Origin: Streptomyces sp. SJL17-4 | Lineage (GTDB): Bacteria > Actinomycetota > Actinomycetes > Streptomycetales > Streptomycetaceae | Length of the DNA: 64,000 nt | Direction: 5' to 3' | Assembly: GCF_036826855.1 (NCBI RefSeq) | Contig: NZ_CP104578.1 | Location: 6,754,501 to 6,818,500, forward strand | Part shown: piece after piece, positions 7,373 through 15,738 of the stretch | Layout: each line of letters starts with the position of its first letter | How positions within the stretch are numbered: the first letter of the stretch is position 1 | Translations under genes and position numbers: made by a program | Notes under the pieces: model-generated | Told to the model about the DNA's origin: nothing | The model's input: the letters and a program-made list of their open reading frames with translations, nothing else | Databases searched by the model: none

Positions 7373-8257
7373 ATGTCTCTCACCAGCGATCCGCCCGCCA
7401 CCAGAGCCGCCGTGAAGGAACCGGCGGCGGGCCCCGAGCTCGTGGTCGTCCCCGTCCGGCACCCCTGGCGCTGGGTGGCCGTCGCCGTCACCGCCGTGCT
7501 GCTCACCCAGTTCGTCCACGGGCTGGTCACCAACCCCGGCTGGGAGTGGGACGTCTTCGCCGCGTTCTTCACCACCGAGACGATCCTCCGGGCCGTCTGG
7601 GTCACCCTCCAGCTCACCTTCCATGGCACCGCCCTCGGCTTCGCGATCGGCATCGTGCTCGCCTTCATGCGCCTGTCGGCCAGCCCGTTCCTGCGATCCG
7701 TCGCCTTCGGCTACATCTGGGCCTTCCGCTCCATCCCGCTCATCGTCCAGCTGCTCTTCTGGTTCAACCTCGCCTACCTCTACCAGGAGCTGAGCATCGG
7801 CATCCCCTTCGGGCCGAGCTTCGTCTCCTTCGACACCACGGGTCTGGTCGGCGAGATGAGCGCCGCCGTCCTGGGGCTCGCCCTGCACCAGGCGGCCTAC
7901 GCGGCGGAGATCGTCCGAGGCGGTGTACTCGCCGTGGACGAGGGCCAGTTGCAGGCCGCCGCCTCCCTCGGCATCCCGAGGCTCCGGCAGGTGCGGCGGA
8001 TCGTCCTGCCGCAGGCGATGCGCTCGATCCTGCCGAACGCCGCCAACGAGATCATCTCGCTCTTCAAGGGCACCTCGATCGTCTCGGTCATGGCGATCGG
8101 CGAACTCTTCTACCAGGTCCAGGTCGTCTACGGCCGCAACGGACGGGTCGTTCCGCTCCTGATGGTCGCCACCGCCTGGTACGTCCTGCTCACCACCGCG
8201 CTCTCCGTCGTCCAGCACTACGTCGAACGCCACTACGCGAAGGGGAGCGTCCGATGA
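7373..8257 (+). CDS. Amino acid ABC transporter permease (second)
   Basis: This 294-residue integral membrane permease is homologous to the one at 4621. It shares FRSIPLIVQLLFWFN, the EAA loop following DEGQLQAAASLGIPR, and the ending LSVVQHYVERHYAKG. An N-terminal cytoplasmic stretch of about 40 residues precedes the first helix. A Shine-Dalgarno-like GAGGAA lies 5-6 nt before ATG 7373. The gene overlaps the ATPase gene by ATGA (8254-8257), so the two are translationally coupled. Both permeases in one operon with a single ATPase suggest a heteromeric importer, as in GltJK or TcyLM systems. Confidence 0.92.
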   Translation: MSLTSDPPATRAAVKEPAAGPELVVVPVRHPWRWVAVAVTAVLLTQFVHGLVTNPGWEWDVFAAFFTTETILRAVWVTLQLTFHGTALGFAIGIVLAFMRLSASPFLRSVAFGYIWAFRSIPLIVQLLFWFNLAYLYQELSIGIPFGPSFVSFDTTGLVGEMSAAVLGLALHQAAYAAEIVRGGVLAVDEGQLQAAASLGIPRLRQVRRIVLPQAMRSILPNAANEIISLFKGTSIVSVMAIGELFYQVQVVYGRNGRVVPLLMVATAWYVLLTTALSVVQHYVERHYAKGSVR

Positions 8258-9060
8258 GCTCCGTCACCGTCGACCCGCCCGCCGAAGCCCGGGTCACCAC
8301 CACCGCCAAGGTCGAGATCCGGGCCGTCCACAAGAACTTCGGCCCCCTCCATGTCCTGCGCGGCATCGACCTCGACGTCCGCGCCGGCGAGGTCACCGTC
8401 GTCCTCGGCCCCTCGGGCTCCGGCAAGTCCACCCTCCTGCGCACCATCAACCACCTGGAGAAGGTCGACAGCGGCACCGTCAGCGTCGACGGCACCCTCG
8501 TCGGCTACCGCCGCTCCGGCAACAAGCTCTACGAGCTGCGCGAGCGCGACATCCTCAAGCAGCGCACCCGGATCGGCTTCGTCTTCCAGAACTTCCACCT
8601 CTTCCCGCACCTCACCGTCCTGGAGAACATCGTCGAGGCCCCCGTCTCGGCCCTGAAACGCCCCCGCAAGGCGGCCGAGGCCGCGGCCCGGACGCTGCTC
8701 GAACGCGTCGGACTCGCCGACAAGGCGGAGGCGTACCCCAAGCAGCTCTCCGGCGGACAGCAGCAGCGGGTCGCCATCGCCCGCGCGCTCGCCCTCGAAC
8801 CCGGCCTGCTCCTCTTCGACGAGCCGACCTCCGCGCTCGACCCCGAACTGGTCGGCGAGGTCCTCGACGTCATCAAGGACCTGGCCGCCTCCGGCACCAC
8901 CATGATCGTCGTCACCCATGAGATCGGCTTCGCCCGCGAGGTCGCCGACACCGTGGTCTTCATGGACGAGGGCCGGATCGTCGAGCAGGGGCCGCCGGCC
9001 GAGGTGCTCGACAGCCCTCGCCACGAACGCACCCGCGCCTTCCTCTCCAAGGTCCTCTGA
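8254..9060 (+). CDS. Amino acid ABC transporter ATP-binding protein
   Basis: This 268-residue ATPase powers the importer at the inner membrane face. It has Walker A GPSGSGKST (about residues 53-61), Q-loop FVFQNFHLFPHLTVLEN, signature LSGGQQQRVAIARAL and Walker B LLLFDEPTSALDP. An H-loop follows in VVTHEIGFARE. The NFHLFPH segment and overall length fit the HisP/GlnQ polar amino acid subfamily. A short insert around residues 85-100 (YRRSGNKLYELRERD) is common in this branch. It lies between the permease and the binding-protein gene of the same operon. Confidence 0.95.
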   Translation: MSSVTVDPPAEARVTTTAKVEIRAVHKNFGPLHVLRGIDLDVRAGEVTVVLGPSGSGKSTLLRTINHLEKVDSGTVSVDGTLVGYRRSGNKLYELRERDILKQRTRIGFVFQNFHLFPHLTVLENIVEAPVSALKRPRKAAEAAARTLLERVGLADKAEAYPKQLSGGQQQRVAIARALALEPGLLLFDEPTSALDPELVGEVLDVIKDLAASGTTMIVVTHEIGFAREVADTVVFMDEGRIVEQGPPAEVLDSPRHERTRAFLSKVL

Positions 9061-9100
9061 TTCCTCCGACCACCATCTCTTCCCTCTCAGGAGTACTGCT

Positions 9101-10078
9101 GTGAAGACCCGTCGCACCCTCCTCGCCGTCCTCGCCCCGCTCACCGCCCTCGGGGTGCTCACCGCCTGCGGCTCGGGTGACGCCTCCACCGAAACGATCA
9201 AGGCCGAGGGGAAGAAGGGCGGCAACGGCATCAATCTCAGCCCCGAGCAGAACCGCGTCCACACCCCCGAGGTCGCCGCGCTCGCCGCCCGGTTGCCCGA
9301 GGCCGTCCGCAAGAGAGGCACCCTGAACCTCGGCGTCTCCGCGACCAGCAATCCGCCGCTCGCCTTCCACGCCACCGACGACAGGACGCTGATCGGTGTC
9401 GAGGTCGACCTCGCGACCCTGGTCGCCGACGCCCTCGGTCTGAAGCCCGAGTTCCACCCGGTGTCCTGGGAGAACCTCTTCGTCGGCCTCGACAGCGGCA
9501 AGTACGACGCCGTCTTCTCCAACGTCACCGTCACCGAGGAGCGCAAGGACAAGTACGACTTCGCCACTTACCGCCTGGACGACCTCGCCTTCGAGGCGAA
9601 GAAGGGCTCCGGCTGGACGGTCAAGGGCCCCGAGGACGTGGCGGGGAGGACGATCGCCGTCGGCTCCGGCACCAACCAGGAGAAGATCCTCGTCGACTGG
9701 TCCGAGCGGAACGAGAAGGCCGGCCGCGAGCCGGTCGACATCAAGTACTACCAGAACACCTCGGACTACTACCTGGCGCTCCAGTCCGGCCGGATCGACG
9801 GCTACCTCGGGCCCAACCCCGTCGCCGCCTACCACGTGCTCTCCGCCGGACAGACCGAGATCGTCGGCACGTTCTCCGGCGCGGGCGCCGGACTCCAGGG
9901 CAAGATCGCGGCCACCACGAAGAAGGACAGCGGACTCGTCGCCGCCTATGCCGCCGCGATCGACCACATCGTCGAGAACGGCACCTACGGCCAGGTCCTC
10001 AAGCGGTGGGGCCTCGACAGCGAGGCCGTGACGAAGTCGGAGATCAACCCGCCCGGGCTGCCCCGCACCAAGAACTGA
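9101..10078 (+). CDS. ABC transporter substrate-binding lipoprotein (second)
   Basis: This is a 325-residue family 3 solute-binding lipoprotein. The signal sequence carries lipobox LTAC (Cys about residue 23). The mature part shows GVEVDLATLVADALGLK, KYDAVFSNVTVTEERKDKYDF and YGQVLKRWGL. I choose GTG 9101 because CAGGAG (9088-9093) sits 7 nt upstream and the signal peptide begins there; the open frame extends further but would remove the signal. It resembles the binding protein encoded divergently at 2680, so one permease pair may serve two receptors. The binding-pocket residues do not let me name the ligand. Confidence 0.9.
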   Translation: MKTRRTLLAVLAPLTALGVLTACGSGDASTETIKAEGKKGGNGINLSPEQNRVHTPEVAALAARLPEAVRKRGTLNLGVSATSNPPLAFHATDDRTLIGVEVDLATLVADALGLKPEFHPVSWENLFVGLDSGKYDAVFSNVTVTEERKDKYDFATYRLDDLAFEAKKGSGWTVKGPEDVAGRTIAVGSGTNQEKILVDWSERNEKAGREPVDIKYYQNTSDYYLALQSGRIDGYLGPNPVAAYHVLSAGQTEIVGTFSGAGAGLQGKIAATTKKDSGLVAAYAAAIDHIVENGTYGQVLKRWGLDSEAVTKSEINPPGLPRTKN

Positions 10079-10169
10079 CCGCGCCCGGCACCCGGCACCC
10101 GTTCACCTCACCTCACCTCGCCACCTCGCCTCGCCACACACCGCTTCGAGAGACTTCGAGAGAGACCGC

Positions 10170-11243
10170 ATGACCAGTAGCCGAACGCTCCACCTCGCCG
10201 CCGAACTCGCCCCGGGCGCCGGTGACTCCCCGAGCCCCCTCGCCTCCGCCGCCCGTACCGCCGCACCCGTCGTCGCCGGTACCGCCGCCCGTACCGTCGC
10301 GTTCGCCCGGCTCGCCGAGGCCGCCGCGCTGGACTTCCTCACCCACGACGACTCCTTCACCCGGCCCGGCCTCGACGCGCTCACCGTCCTGGCCCGGATC
10401 GCCCCCGAGACCCGCTCCATCGGCCTCGTGCCGACCGTGACCACCACCCACACCGAGCCCTTCCACGTCCAGGCCGCCGTCGCCACCCTCGACTGGGTGA
10501 GCCGGGGCCGGGCGGGCTGGCGGATCGCGGTCTCCCCGACCGGGGCCGAGGCCCGGCTCTTCGGCCGCCGCCCGGTGCCGCCCACCGCCGAGCTCTGGCA
10601 GGAGGCGGGCGAGGTCGCCGAGGTCTCCCGCAAACTGTGGGACAGCTGGGAGGACGACGCCGAGATACGGGACGTGGCGACCGGACGGTTCGTCGACCGC
10701 CGCAAGCTGCACCACGTGAACTTCCAGGGCGCGACCTTCTCGGTCACGGGCCCCTCGATCGTCCCCCGGCCCCCGCAGGGCAACCCGGTGACCGTCGTCG
10801 ACGCCACCCGGCCCGCCGCCCGCGACACCGCCGCCCACCACGCCGACGTGGCGCTGATCAGGGCCTCGTCCGCCGAGGAGGCCGCGGCCCTCCGCGCCGA
10901 ACTGCGGCAGGGCGCCCGCGCCCACGGCCGGGACCCCGGACAGCTGCGCGTCCTGCTCTCGGCGACCGTCGACCTCGACGCGTACGAGGGCGGGCCCGGG
11001 GCGCTCGCCGAACTGATCGCCGGCTGGCACGGCGGCTGCGCCATCGACGGTTTCCACCTCGTGCCGGCCGTGCCCGAGCGTGACCTGGAGCGGTTCACCG
11101 CCGACACCGTCACCCGGCTGCGCGACCGCGGGCTCTTCCGTACGGCCTACGAGGGCGCCACCCTCCGCGACCACCTGGGGCTCGTCCGCCCCGTCAGCCA
11201 GTACGCCACCGCAGCACGGGCGACGACGGGAGCACCGGCGTGA
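10170..11243 (+). CDS. LLM-class flavin-dependent oxidoreductase (short form)
   Basis: This is a 357-residue TIM-barrel monooxygenase of the bacterial luciferase-like family. FAEAA-like segments near the start (RLAEAAALDFLTHDDSF), the strand IGLVPTVTTTHTEPF and RAGWRIAVSPTGAEA (about residues 110-125) fit the flavin/substrate face. Such enzymes use FMNH2 from a partner reductase and O2 to oxidise sulfur, nitrogen or C=O compounds. Its stop overlaps the GTG start of the next monooxygenase (11240-11243, GTGA), so the two are made together. In Bacillus, YtmO (CmoO) and YtnJ (CmoJ) form a similar pair for S-alkyl-cysteine degradation; the parallel is inferred from gene content. Confidence 0.85.
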   Translation: MTSSRTLHLAAELAPGAGDSPSPLASAARTAAPVVAGTAARTVAFARLAEAAALDFLTHDDSFTRPGLDALTVLARIAPETRSIGLVPTVTTTHTEPFHVQAAVATLDWVSRGRAGWRIAVSPTGAEARLFGRRPVPPTAELWQEAGEVAEVSRKLWDSWEDDAEIRDVATGRFVDRRKLHHVNFQGATFSVTGPSIVPRPPQGNPVTVVDATRPAARDTAAHHADVALIRASSAEEAAALRAELRQGARAHGRDPGQLRVLLSATVDLDAYEGGPGALAELIAGWHGGCAIDGFHLVPAVPERDLERFTADTVTRLRDRGLFRTAYEGATLRDHLGLVRPVSQYATAARATTGAPA

Positions 11244-12598
11244 GCCGCCACCAGGGCCGGAAGCAGATCCATCTCGCCGCGCACTTCCCCGGCGTCAACG
11301 CCACCACCGTCTGGGCCGATCCGCGCTCCGGTTCGCAGATCGACTTCTCCTCCTTCGAGCATCTCGCCAGGACCGCGGAGCGCGGCCTCTTCGACTTCTT
11401 CTTCCTGGCCGAGGGGCTGCGGCTCCGTGAGCACAACGGCCGCATCCACGACCTCGACGTCGTCGGCCGGCCCGAGTCGATCACCGTCCTGAACGCGCTC
11501 GCCGCCGTCACCGAGCGGCTCGGCCTGGCCGGTACGGTCAACGCCACCTTCAACGAGCCGTACGAACTGGCGCGGCGGCTCGCCTCGCTCGACCACCTCA
11601 GCGCGGGCCGGGCCGCCTGGAACGTCGTCACCTCCTCGGACGCCTTCACCGGCGAGAACTTCCGGCGCGGCGGCTTCCTGGACCGGGCCGACCGGTACAC
11701 CCGGGCCGCCGAGTTCCTCGCCACGGCCCGGGAGCTGTGGGACTCCTGGACACCGGAGGGCAGGCAGCGGCCCTTCTTTCACAGCGGGCCGCAGTTCGGG
11801 ATCGAGGGCGAGTTCACCGTCCCGCGCTCCCCGCAGGGACATCCGGTCGTCATCCAGGCCGGCGACTCCGACGAGGGCCGGGAGTTCGCGGCCTCGGCCG
11901 CCGACGTGGTCTTTGCCCGCTGGGGGTCCGGGGGTCACTCCACGGGAATGCACAGCTCCCGGCACTCCACCCTGGACGCCGGCCGGGAGTTCCACGCCGA
12001 CGTCAAGGGGCGGCTCGCCCGGTACGGGAGGGAGCCCGGCGACCTGAAGATCATGCCCGGGGTGACGTACGTCCTCGGCGACACCGACGCCGAGGCGCAG
12101 GAGCGGGCCGGCGAGATCCGCCGTCAGCAGGTCTCCCCGCAGAACGCGATCCTCGCCCTGGAGCAGATCTGGGGCCGCGACCTGTCCGGCTACGACCCGG
12201 ACGGACCGCTGCCCGACATCGACCCCGACCCCGACTCGACCCTGGTCCAGGGGCGGGTGCGGGTCGCCGACCCGGTCGGGGTGGCCAGGAAGTGGCGGGC
12301 GCTCTCCGAGGCCAAGGGCCTGTCGATCCGTCAGACGGTCGTCGAGACCACGAGCCGGCAGGCCTTCGTCGGCAGCCCGGGGACGGTGGCGGCGGCCCTG
12401 GAGGAGGCCGTCGCCACGGACGCCGCCGACGGCTTCATCCTCGTCCCGCACCTCACCCCCGGCGGCCTCGACGACTTCGTCGACCGGGTCGTCCCGCTGC
12501 TCCAGGAGCGGGGCGTGTTCCGTACGGAGTACTCCGGCACGACGCTCCGGTCGCACCTCGGGCTTCCCGAGCCCGTATGGAAGGGTGGAGCACCATGA
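11240..12598 (+). CDS. LLM-class monooxygenase, NtaA/SnaA/DszA-like
   Basis: This 452-residue protein belongs to the long form of luciferase-like monooxygenases (NtaA, SnaA, DszA, Bacillus CmoJ). Typical segments are KQIHLAAHFPGVNATTVW near the start, GLFDFFFLAEGLRL, LSAGRAAWNVVTSSDAFTGE (around residues 115-135) and VVIQAGDSDEGREFAA. The family oxidises sulfur or nitrogen bonds with reduced FMN and O2. The GTG start overlaps the preceding stop by GTGA, and the gene overlaps the DUF1684 gene by ATGA. No dedicated flavin reductase gene is obvious in the operon; the FAD/NAD(P)-binding protein at 5466 or a chromosomal reductase might supply it. Confidence 0.9.
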   Translation: MSRHQGRKQIHLAAHFPGVNATTVWADPRSGSQIDFSSFEHLARTAERGLFDFFFLAEGLRLREHNGRIHDLDVVGRPESITVLNALAAVTERLGLAGTVNATFNEPYELARRLASLDHLSAGRAAWNVVTSSDAFTGENFRRGGFLDRADRYTRAAEFLATARELWDSWTPEGRQRPFFHSGPQFGIEGEFTVPRSPQGHPVVIQAGDSDEGREFAASAADVVFARWGSGGHSTGMHSSRHSTLDAGREFHADVKGRLARYGREPGDLKIMPGVTYVLGDTDAEAQERAGEIRRQQVSPQNAILALEQIWGRDLSGYDPDGPLPDIDPDPDSTLVQGRVRVADPVGVARKWRALSEAKGLSIRQTVVETTSRQAFVGSPGTVAAALEEAVATDAADGFILVPHLTPGGLDDFVDRVVPLLQERGVFRTEYSGTTLRSHLGLPEPVWKGGAP

Positions 12599-13419
12599 GC
12601 ACGGACAACGACAGCGACACGGGTACGGACGCGGGGGCCGACCCCCGGCAGGAGTGGCAGCACTGGCACGAGCAGCGGGAGGCCGCGGTCTCCTCCTCGT
12701 ACGGTCCGCTCTCCCTCACGGGCACCCACTGGCTCTCGGACTTCCCGGAGGGGCGAATTCCGGCCGTTCCGGGGGAGTGGCGGGAGGACGGCGACGAGGT
12801 GCTCCTCAGCGCCCGCGCCGAGGACGGGATCACCGTCGACGGCAAGCCGTTCACCGGCACGGTCCGGCTCACTGCCGACCACGGCCCGATCCACGAGTCC
12901 CGCGTCGAGTCGGCGGGCCGGCGGCTCGTCGTCCTGCGGCGCGAAGGGCTGTGGGCCGTACGGGACTTCGACCCCGGCTCCGAGGCCCGGACCGCCTTCC
13001 GGGGGATCGAGGCCACTCCGTACGACGAGCGCTGGGTGGTGCCCGGCGTCTTCCGTCCGTACGAGCGGACGCGCAGCGTACGGGTGGAGAACGCCGACGG
13101 CCGCGAGCGTGGTCTCGGGCTCTCCGGGGAGCTGGTCTTCGAGCTGCACGGCGGCGAGCACACCCTCCAGGTGGCCGTCGAGGACGACGGGTCCCTGTGG
13201 GCGGTCTTCGCGGACGCCACCAGCGGCCGGGACAGCTACCGCTTCCGCTTCCTGCGCCCGGCGGCCCCGGCGGCGGACGGCTCGGTGACGGTCGACCTGA
13301 ATCGCGCGCTGCTGCCGCCGTGCGCCTTCGCCGACCACTTCATCTGCCCGTTCCCGCCGCCGGGAAACACGCTCGACACCGCCGTCGCGGCGGGGGAGCG
13401 GCGGCTGGTCGCCTCCTGA
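12595..13419 (+). CDS. DUF1684 domain-containing protein
   Basis: This 274-residue soluble protein belongs to a family of unknown function. The N-terminus is acidic and disordered (about 15 residues). The core begins near WQHWHEQREAAVSS and ends with the family hallmark NRALLPPCAFADHFICPFPP followed by GNTLD. It is the last gene of the importer/monooxygenase operon, with an ATGA overlap (12595-12598), and is followed directly by a strong terminator. The conserved Cys in PPCAF and FICPF might be functional. Its linkage suggests a role in handling the imported or oxidised compound, but I would not name a reaction. Confidence 0.85.
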   Translation: MSTDNDSDTGTDAGADPRQEWQHWHEQREAAVSSSYGPLSLTGTHWLSDFPEGRIPAVPGEWREDGDEVLLSARAEDGITVDGKPFTGTVRLTADHGPIHESRVESAGRRLVVLRREGLWAVRDFDPGSEARTAFRGIEATPYDERWVVPGVFRPYERTRSVRVENADGRERGLGLSGELVFELHGGEHTLQVAVEDDGSLWAVFADATSGRDSYRFRFLRPAAPAADGSVTVDLNRALLPPCAFADHFICPFPPPGNTLDTAVAAGERRLVAS

Positions 13420-13451
13420 GCAGGCCTTTTCAACATCGTCGTACGGACGGT

Positions 13452-13484
13452 GGGCGCCCCCGGCCAGGACGGCCGGGGGCGCCC
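13452..13484 (+). terminator. Strong hairpin terminator after the transporter/monooxygenase operon
   Basis: A perfect 14-bp inverted repeat (13452-13465 with 13471-13484) encloses a 5-base loop (AGGAC). It lies 32 bp past the DUF1684 stop. No U-tract follows, as usual in Streptomyces. It closes the operon before the protease genes. Confidence 0.9.
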
Positions 13485-13619
13485 GTTCGTACGGCGGTCT
13501 TGTGCGGTGGCCCGGGGAGGGCCACTATCGCTGGCGGTGCATGTCAGGGACACGACACCTGATGGCGCCTCACGGGCCCGCCATCCACGGGCCCCTCCGC
13601 TTTTCCCAGAAGGAGAATT

Positions 13620-14498
13620 GTGAGGAGCACAGTGAGGAACACCCGCACCCGTCTGCTCGCCCTCGCCGCCGGCATCGCGGCCGTGACCGCCGTCGGACTC
13701 CCCGGAGCCCAGGCCGCCCCCGCCCCCGCCCCGGCTCCCGGCCCGGCCGCGGCGGCACAGCTCGCCCGCGCCGACGCCGCCGTCGACGCCGCCGGAGTCG
13801 GCGGCACCGCCTGGTACGTGGACAGAGCGGCCGGCCGGGTCGTCGTCACCGCCGACTCCACCGTCACCGACGCGGGACTCGCGAAGATCCGCGCGGCGGC
13901 CGGCGCCGACGCCGGAGCCCTCCGCGTCCAGCGCACGTCCGGGGTCTTCAAGCCCCTCCTCGGCGCCGGAGACGCCATCTACGGCAGCGGCTACCGCTGC
14001 TCGCTCGGCTTCAACGTGCGCAGCGGCAGCACGTACTACCTCCTCACCGCCGGCCACTGCGGCAACGTCGCCAAGACCTGGTACACCAACTCCGCGCAGT
14101 CCACGCTGATCGGCGCCACCGTCGGGTCCAGCTTCCCCGGCAACGACTACGCGCTCGTCCGCTACGACAACGCGTCGCTGAGCCACCCCGGAGGCTTCAC
14201 CGCCGCCGACGCCTACGTGGGCGAGCCCGTCAAGCGCTCCGGCTCCACCACCGGTACGCGGAGCGGCACGGTCACCGGTCTCGACGCCACCGTCCACTAC
14301 TCGGGCGGCGGCACCGTGCGCGGCATGATCCAGACCAACGTCTGCGCCGAGCCCGGCGACTCCGGCGGCGCCCTCTACGACGGCACCAAGGCGCTCGGCC
14401 TCACCTCGGGAGGCAGTGGCAACTGCTCCACCGGCGGCACCACCTTCTACCAGCCGGTGCCCGAGGCGCTCGCCAAGTACAGGGTGAGCCTGTACTGA
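13620..14498 (+). CDS. Streptogrisin-type secreted serine protease (S1 family), pre-pro form
   Basis: This is a 292-residue preproprotein. An Ala-rich signal peptide (about 1-33) is followed by a propeptide of about 75 residues and a mature chymotrypsin-like domain beginning near [16 protein letters not shown]. The catalytic triad is in LTAGHC (His), [11 protein letters not shown] (Asp) and [11 protein letters not shown] (Ser). Cysteine pairs match streptogrisins A/B. The enzyme acts outside the cell after removal of the inhibitory propeptide. Start GTG 13620 follows AAGGAG closely (4 nt); an alternative GTG at 13632 follows GAGGAG with conventional spacing. It is a tandem paralogue of the next gene. 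The specificity pocket is broadly of the small/aromatic-residue type, which I infer from family membership only. Confidence 0.93.
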   Translation: MRSTVRNTRTRLLALAAGIAAVTAVGLPGAQAAPAPAPAPGPAAAAQLARADAAVDAAGVGGTAWYVDRAAGRVVVTADSTVTDAGLAKIRAAAGADAGALRVQRTSGVFKPLLGAGDAIYGSGYRCSLGFNVRSGSTYYLLTAGHCGNVAKTWYTNSAQSTLIGATVGSSFPGNDYALVRYDNASLSHPGGFTAADAYVGEPVKRSGSTTGTRSGTVTGLDATVHYSGGGTVRGMIQTNVCAEPGDSGGALYDGTKALGLTSGGSGNCSTGGTTFYQPVPEALAKYRVSLY

Positions 14499-14538
14499 TC
14501 CAGCGCTCCTGATCCAGTGCTCCTGATCCAGCGAGCTC
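14495..14538. repeat. 14-bp triplicated repeat at the end of the first protease gene
   Basis: CTGATCCAGCGCTC occurs three times in a row (14495, 14509, 14523), with one substitution in the second and a small insertion in the third. The first copy contains the TGA stop of the protease gene. The remaining spacer to 14709 includes a GGCCGTACGGCC palindrome near 14574 and the ribosome binding site of the next gene. Confidence 0.85.
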
Positions 14539-14708
14539 ATCGTCAATGCCGTTGCTCCACCGGATAGTTGAGGGCCGTACGGCCGAAACGCGCCCTTGCG
14601 GCGTGAAGTCGTACGGCCCGAGACTCCCCCACAGCGCCGGCCCCAGGCCGCGCCTCACGGGCCCGGCACCCCACGGCGGGCCCCCGATTCCCCTCGGGAG
14701 GAACAGAA

Positions 14709-15617
14709 GTGAGGACCATGCGCACCACCCCCACGAGAACCGTCCGGCTGCTCGCCGTCGCGGCGGGCCTCGCCGCCGCCGCGGCGCTCGCCGCCCCCAC
14801 CGCGAGCGCCGGCACCGCCGACACCGCACAGAGCCCCCGCACCTTCGACGCCGCCGCCCTCTCGGCGACCGGTGACGCCGTACTCGCCGCCGACGTGGCC
14901 GGCACCGCCTGGCACGTCGACACCGCCACCGGCAAGCTGGTCGTCACCGCCGACTCCACCGTCTCCCCGGCCGAGATCGCGAAGATCAAGCGGCAGGCCG
15001 GCGCGAACGCGGACGCCATCCGGGTCGAACGCACCCCCGGAAAGTTCAGCAAGCTGATATCCGGCGGCGACGCGATCTACGCCACCAGCTGGCGCTGCTC
15101 GCTCGGCTTCAACGTCAAGGACAGCGCGGGGAACTTCTACTTCCTCACCGCCGGTCACTGCACCGACGGCGCGGGCAGCTGGTACTCCAACTCCTCCCGG
15201 ACCACCGTCCTCGGCAGTACGTCGGGGTCGAGCTTCCCCACCAACGACTACGGCATCGTCCGCTACACCAACAGCAACGTCACCAAGTCCGGCACCGTCG
15301 GCAACGTGGACATCACCAGCGCCGCCAACGCGACGGTCGGCATGTCGGTCACCCGCCGGGGTTCCACCACGGGCACCCACAGCGGCTCGGTCACCGGTCT
15401 CAACGCCACCGTGAACTACGGCGGCGGGGACATCGTCTACGGCATGATCCGCACGAACGTCTGCGCCGAGCCCGGCGACTCCGGCGGCCCGCTCTACTCC
15501 GGCAGCCGCGCGATCGGCCTCACCTCGGGCGGCAGCGGCAACTGCTCCTCGGGTGGGACGACCTTCTTCCAGCCCGTGACGGAGGCGCTGAGCGCGTACG
15601 GGGTCAGCGTCTTCTAG
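14709..15617 (+). CDS. sprB: Streptogrisin B-like secreted serine protease, pre-pro form
   Basis: This is a 302-residue preproprotease. The signal peptide (about 1-35) and propeptide precede a mature domain starting near [20 protein letters not shown], which recalls Streptomyces griseus protease B very closely. Triad residues lie in LTAGHCTDG (His), NDYGIVRYT (Asp) and [11 protein letters not shown] (Ser), with a C-terminus [16 protein letters not shown] 14709 is preferred because GGGAGGAA (14696-14703) is 5 nt upstream; the ATG at 14718 is too far. It duplicates the upstream gene, and divergence is strongest in the propeptide. It is likely secreted in stationary phase for nitrogen supply, which is inference from the family. 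Confidence 0.93.
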   Translation: MRTMRTTPTRTVRLLAVAAGLAAAAALAAPTASAGTADTAQSPRTFDAAALSATGDAVLAADVAGTAWHVDTATGKLVVTADSTVSPAEIAKIKRQAGANADAIRVERTPGKFSKLISGGDAIYATSWRCSLGFNVKDSAGNFYFLTAGHCTDGAGSWYSNSSRTTVLGSTSGSSFPTNDYGIVRYTNSNVTKSGTVGNVDITSAANATVGMSVTRRGSTTGTHSGSVTGLNATVNYGGGDIVYGMIRTNVCAEPGDSGGPLYSGSRAIGLTSGGSGNCSSGGTTFFQPVTEALSAYGVSVF

Positions 15618-15641
15618 GCGGCCTCGGGACGCACGTACCGG

Positions 15642-15673
15642 AGTCCCTTTGCGAATGGGTTCACAAAGGGACT
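15642..15673. terminator. Hairpin between convergent protease and membrane-protein genes
   Basis: AGTCCCTTTG (15642-15651) and CAAAGGGACT (15664-15673) are perfect 10-bp arms around a 12-base loop. The hairpin sits about 25 bp after the protease stop and 65 bp from the end of the convergent gene, so it could terminate transcription from both sides. Confidence 0.65.
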
Positions 15674-15738
15674 TCCGGCCCCTCCCCGCAGGCCCTTTTC
15701 CGGCCGCGGGCGGACTTCAGCCGCAGCGGTTCGGGGGC

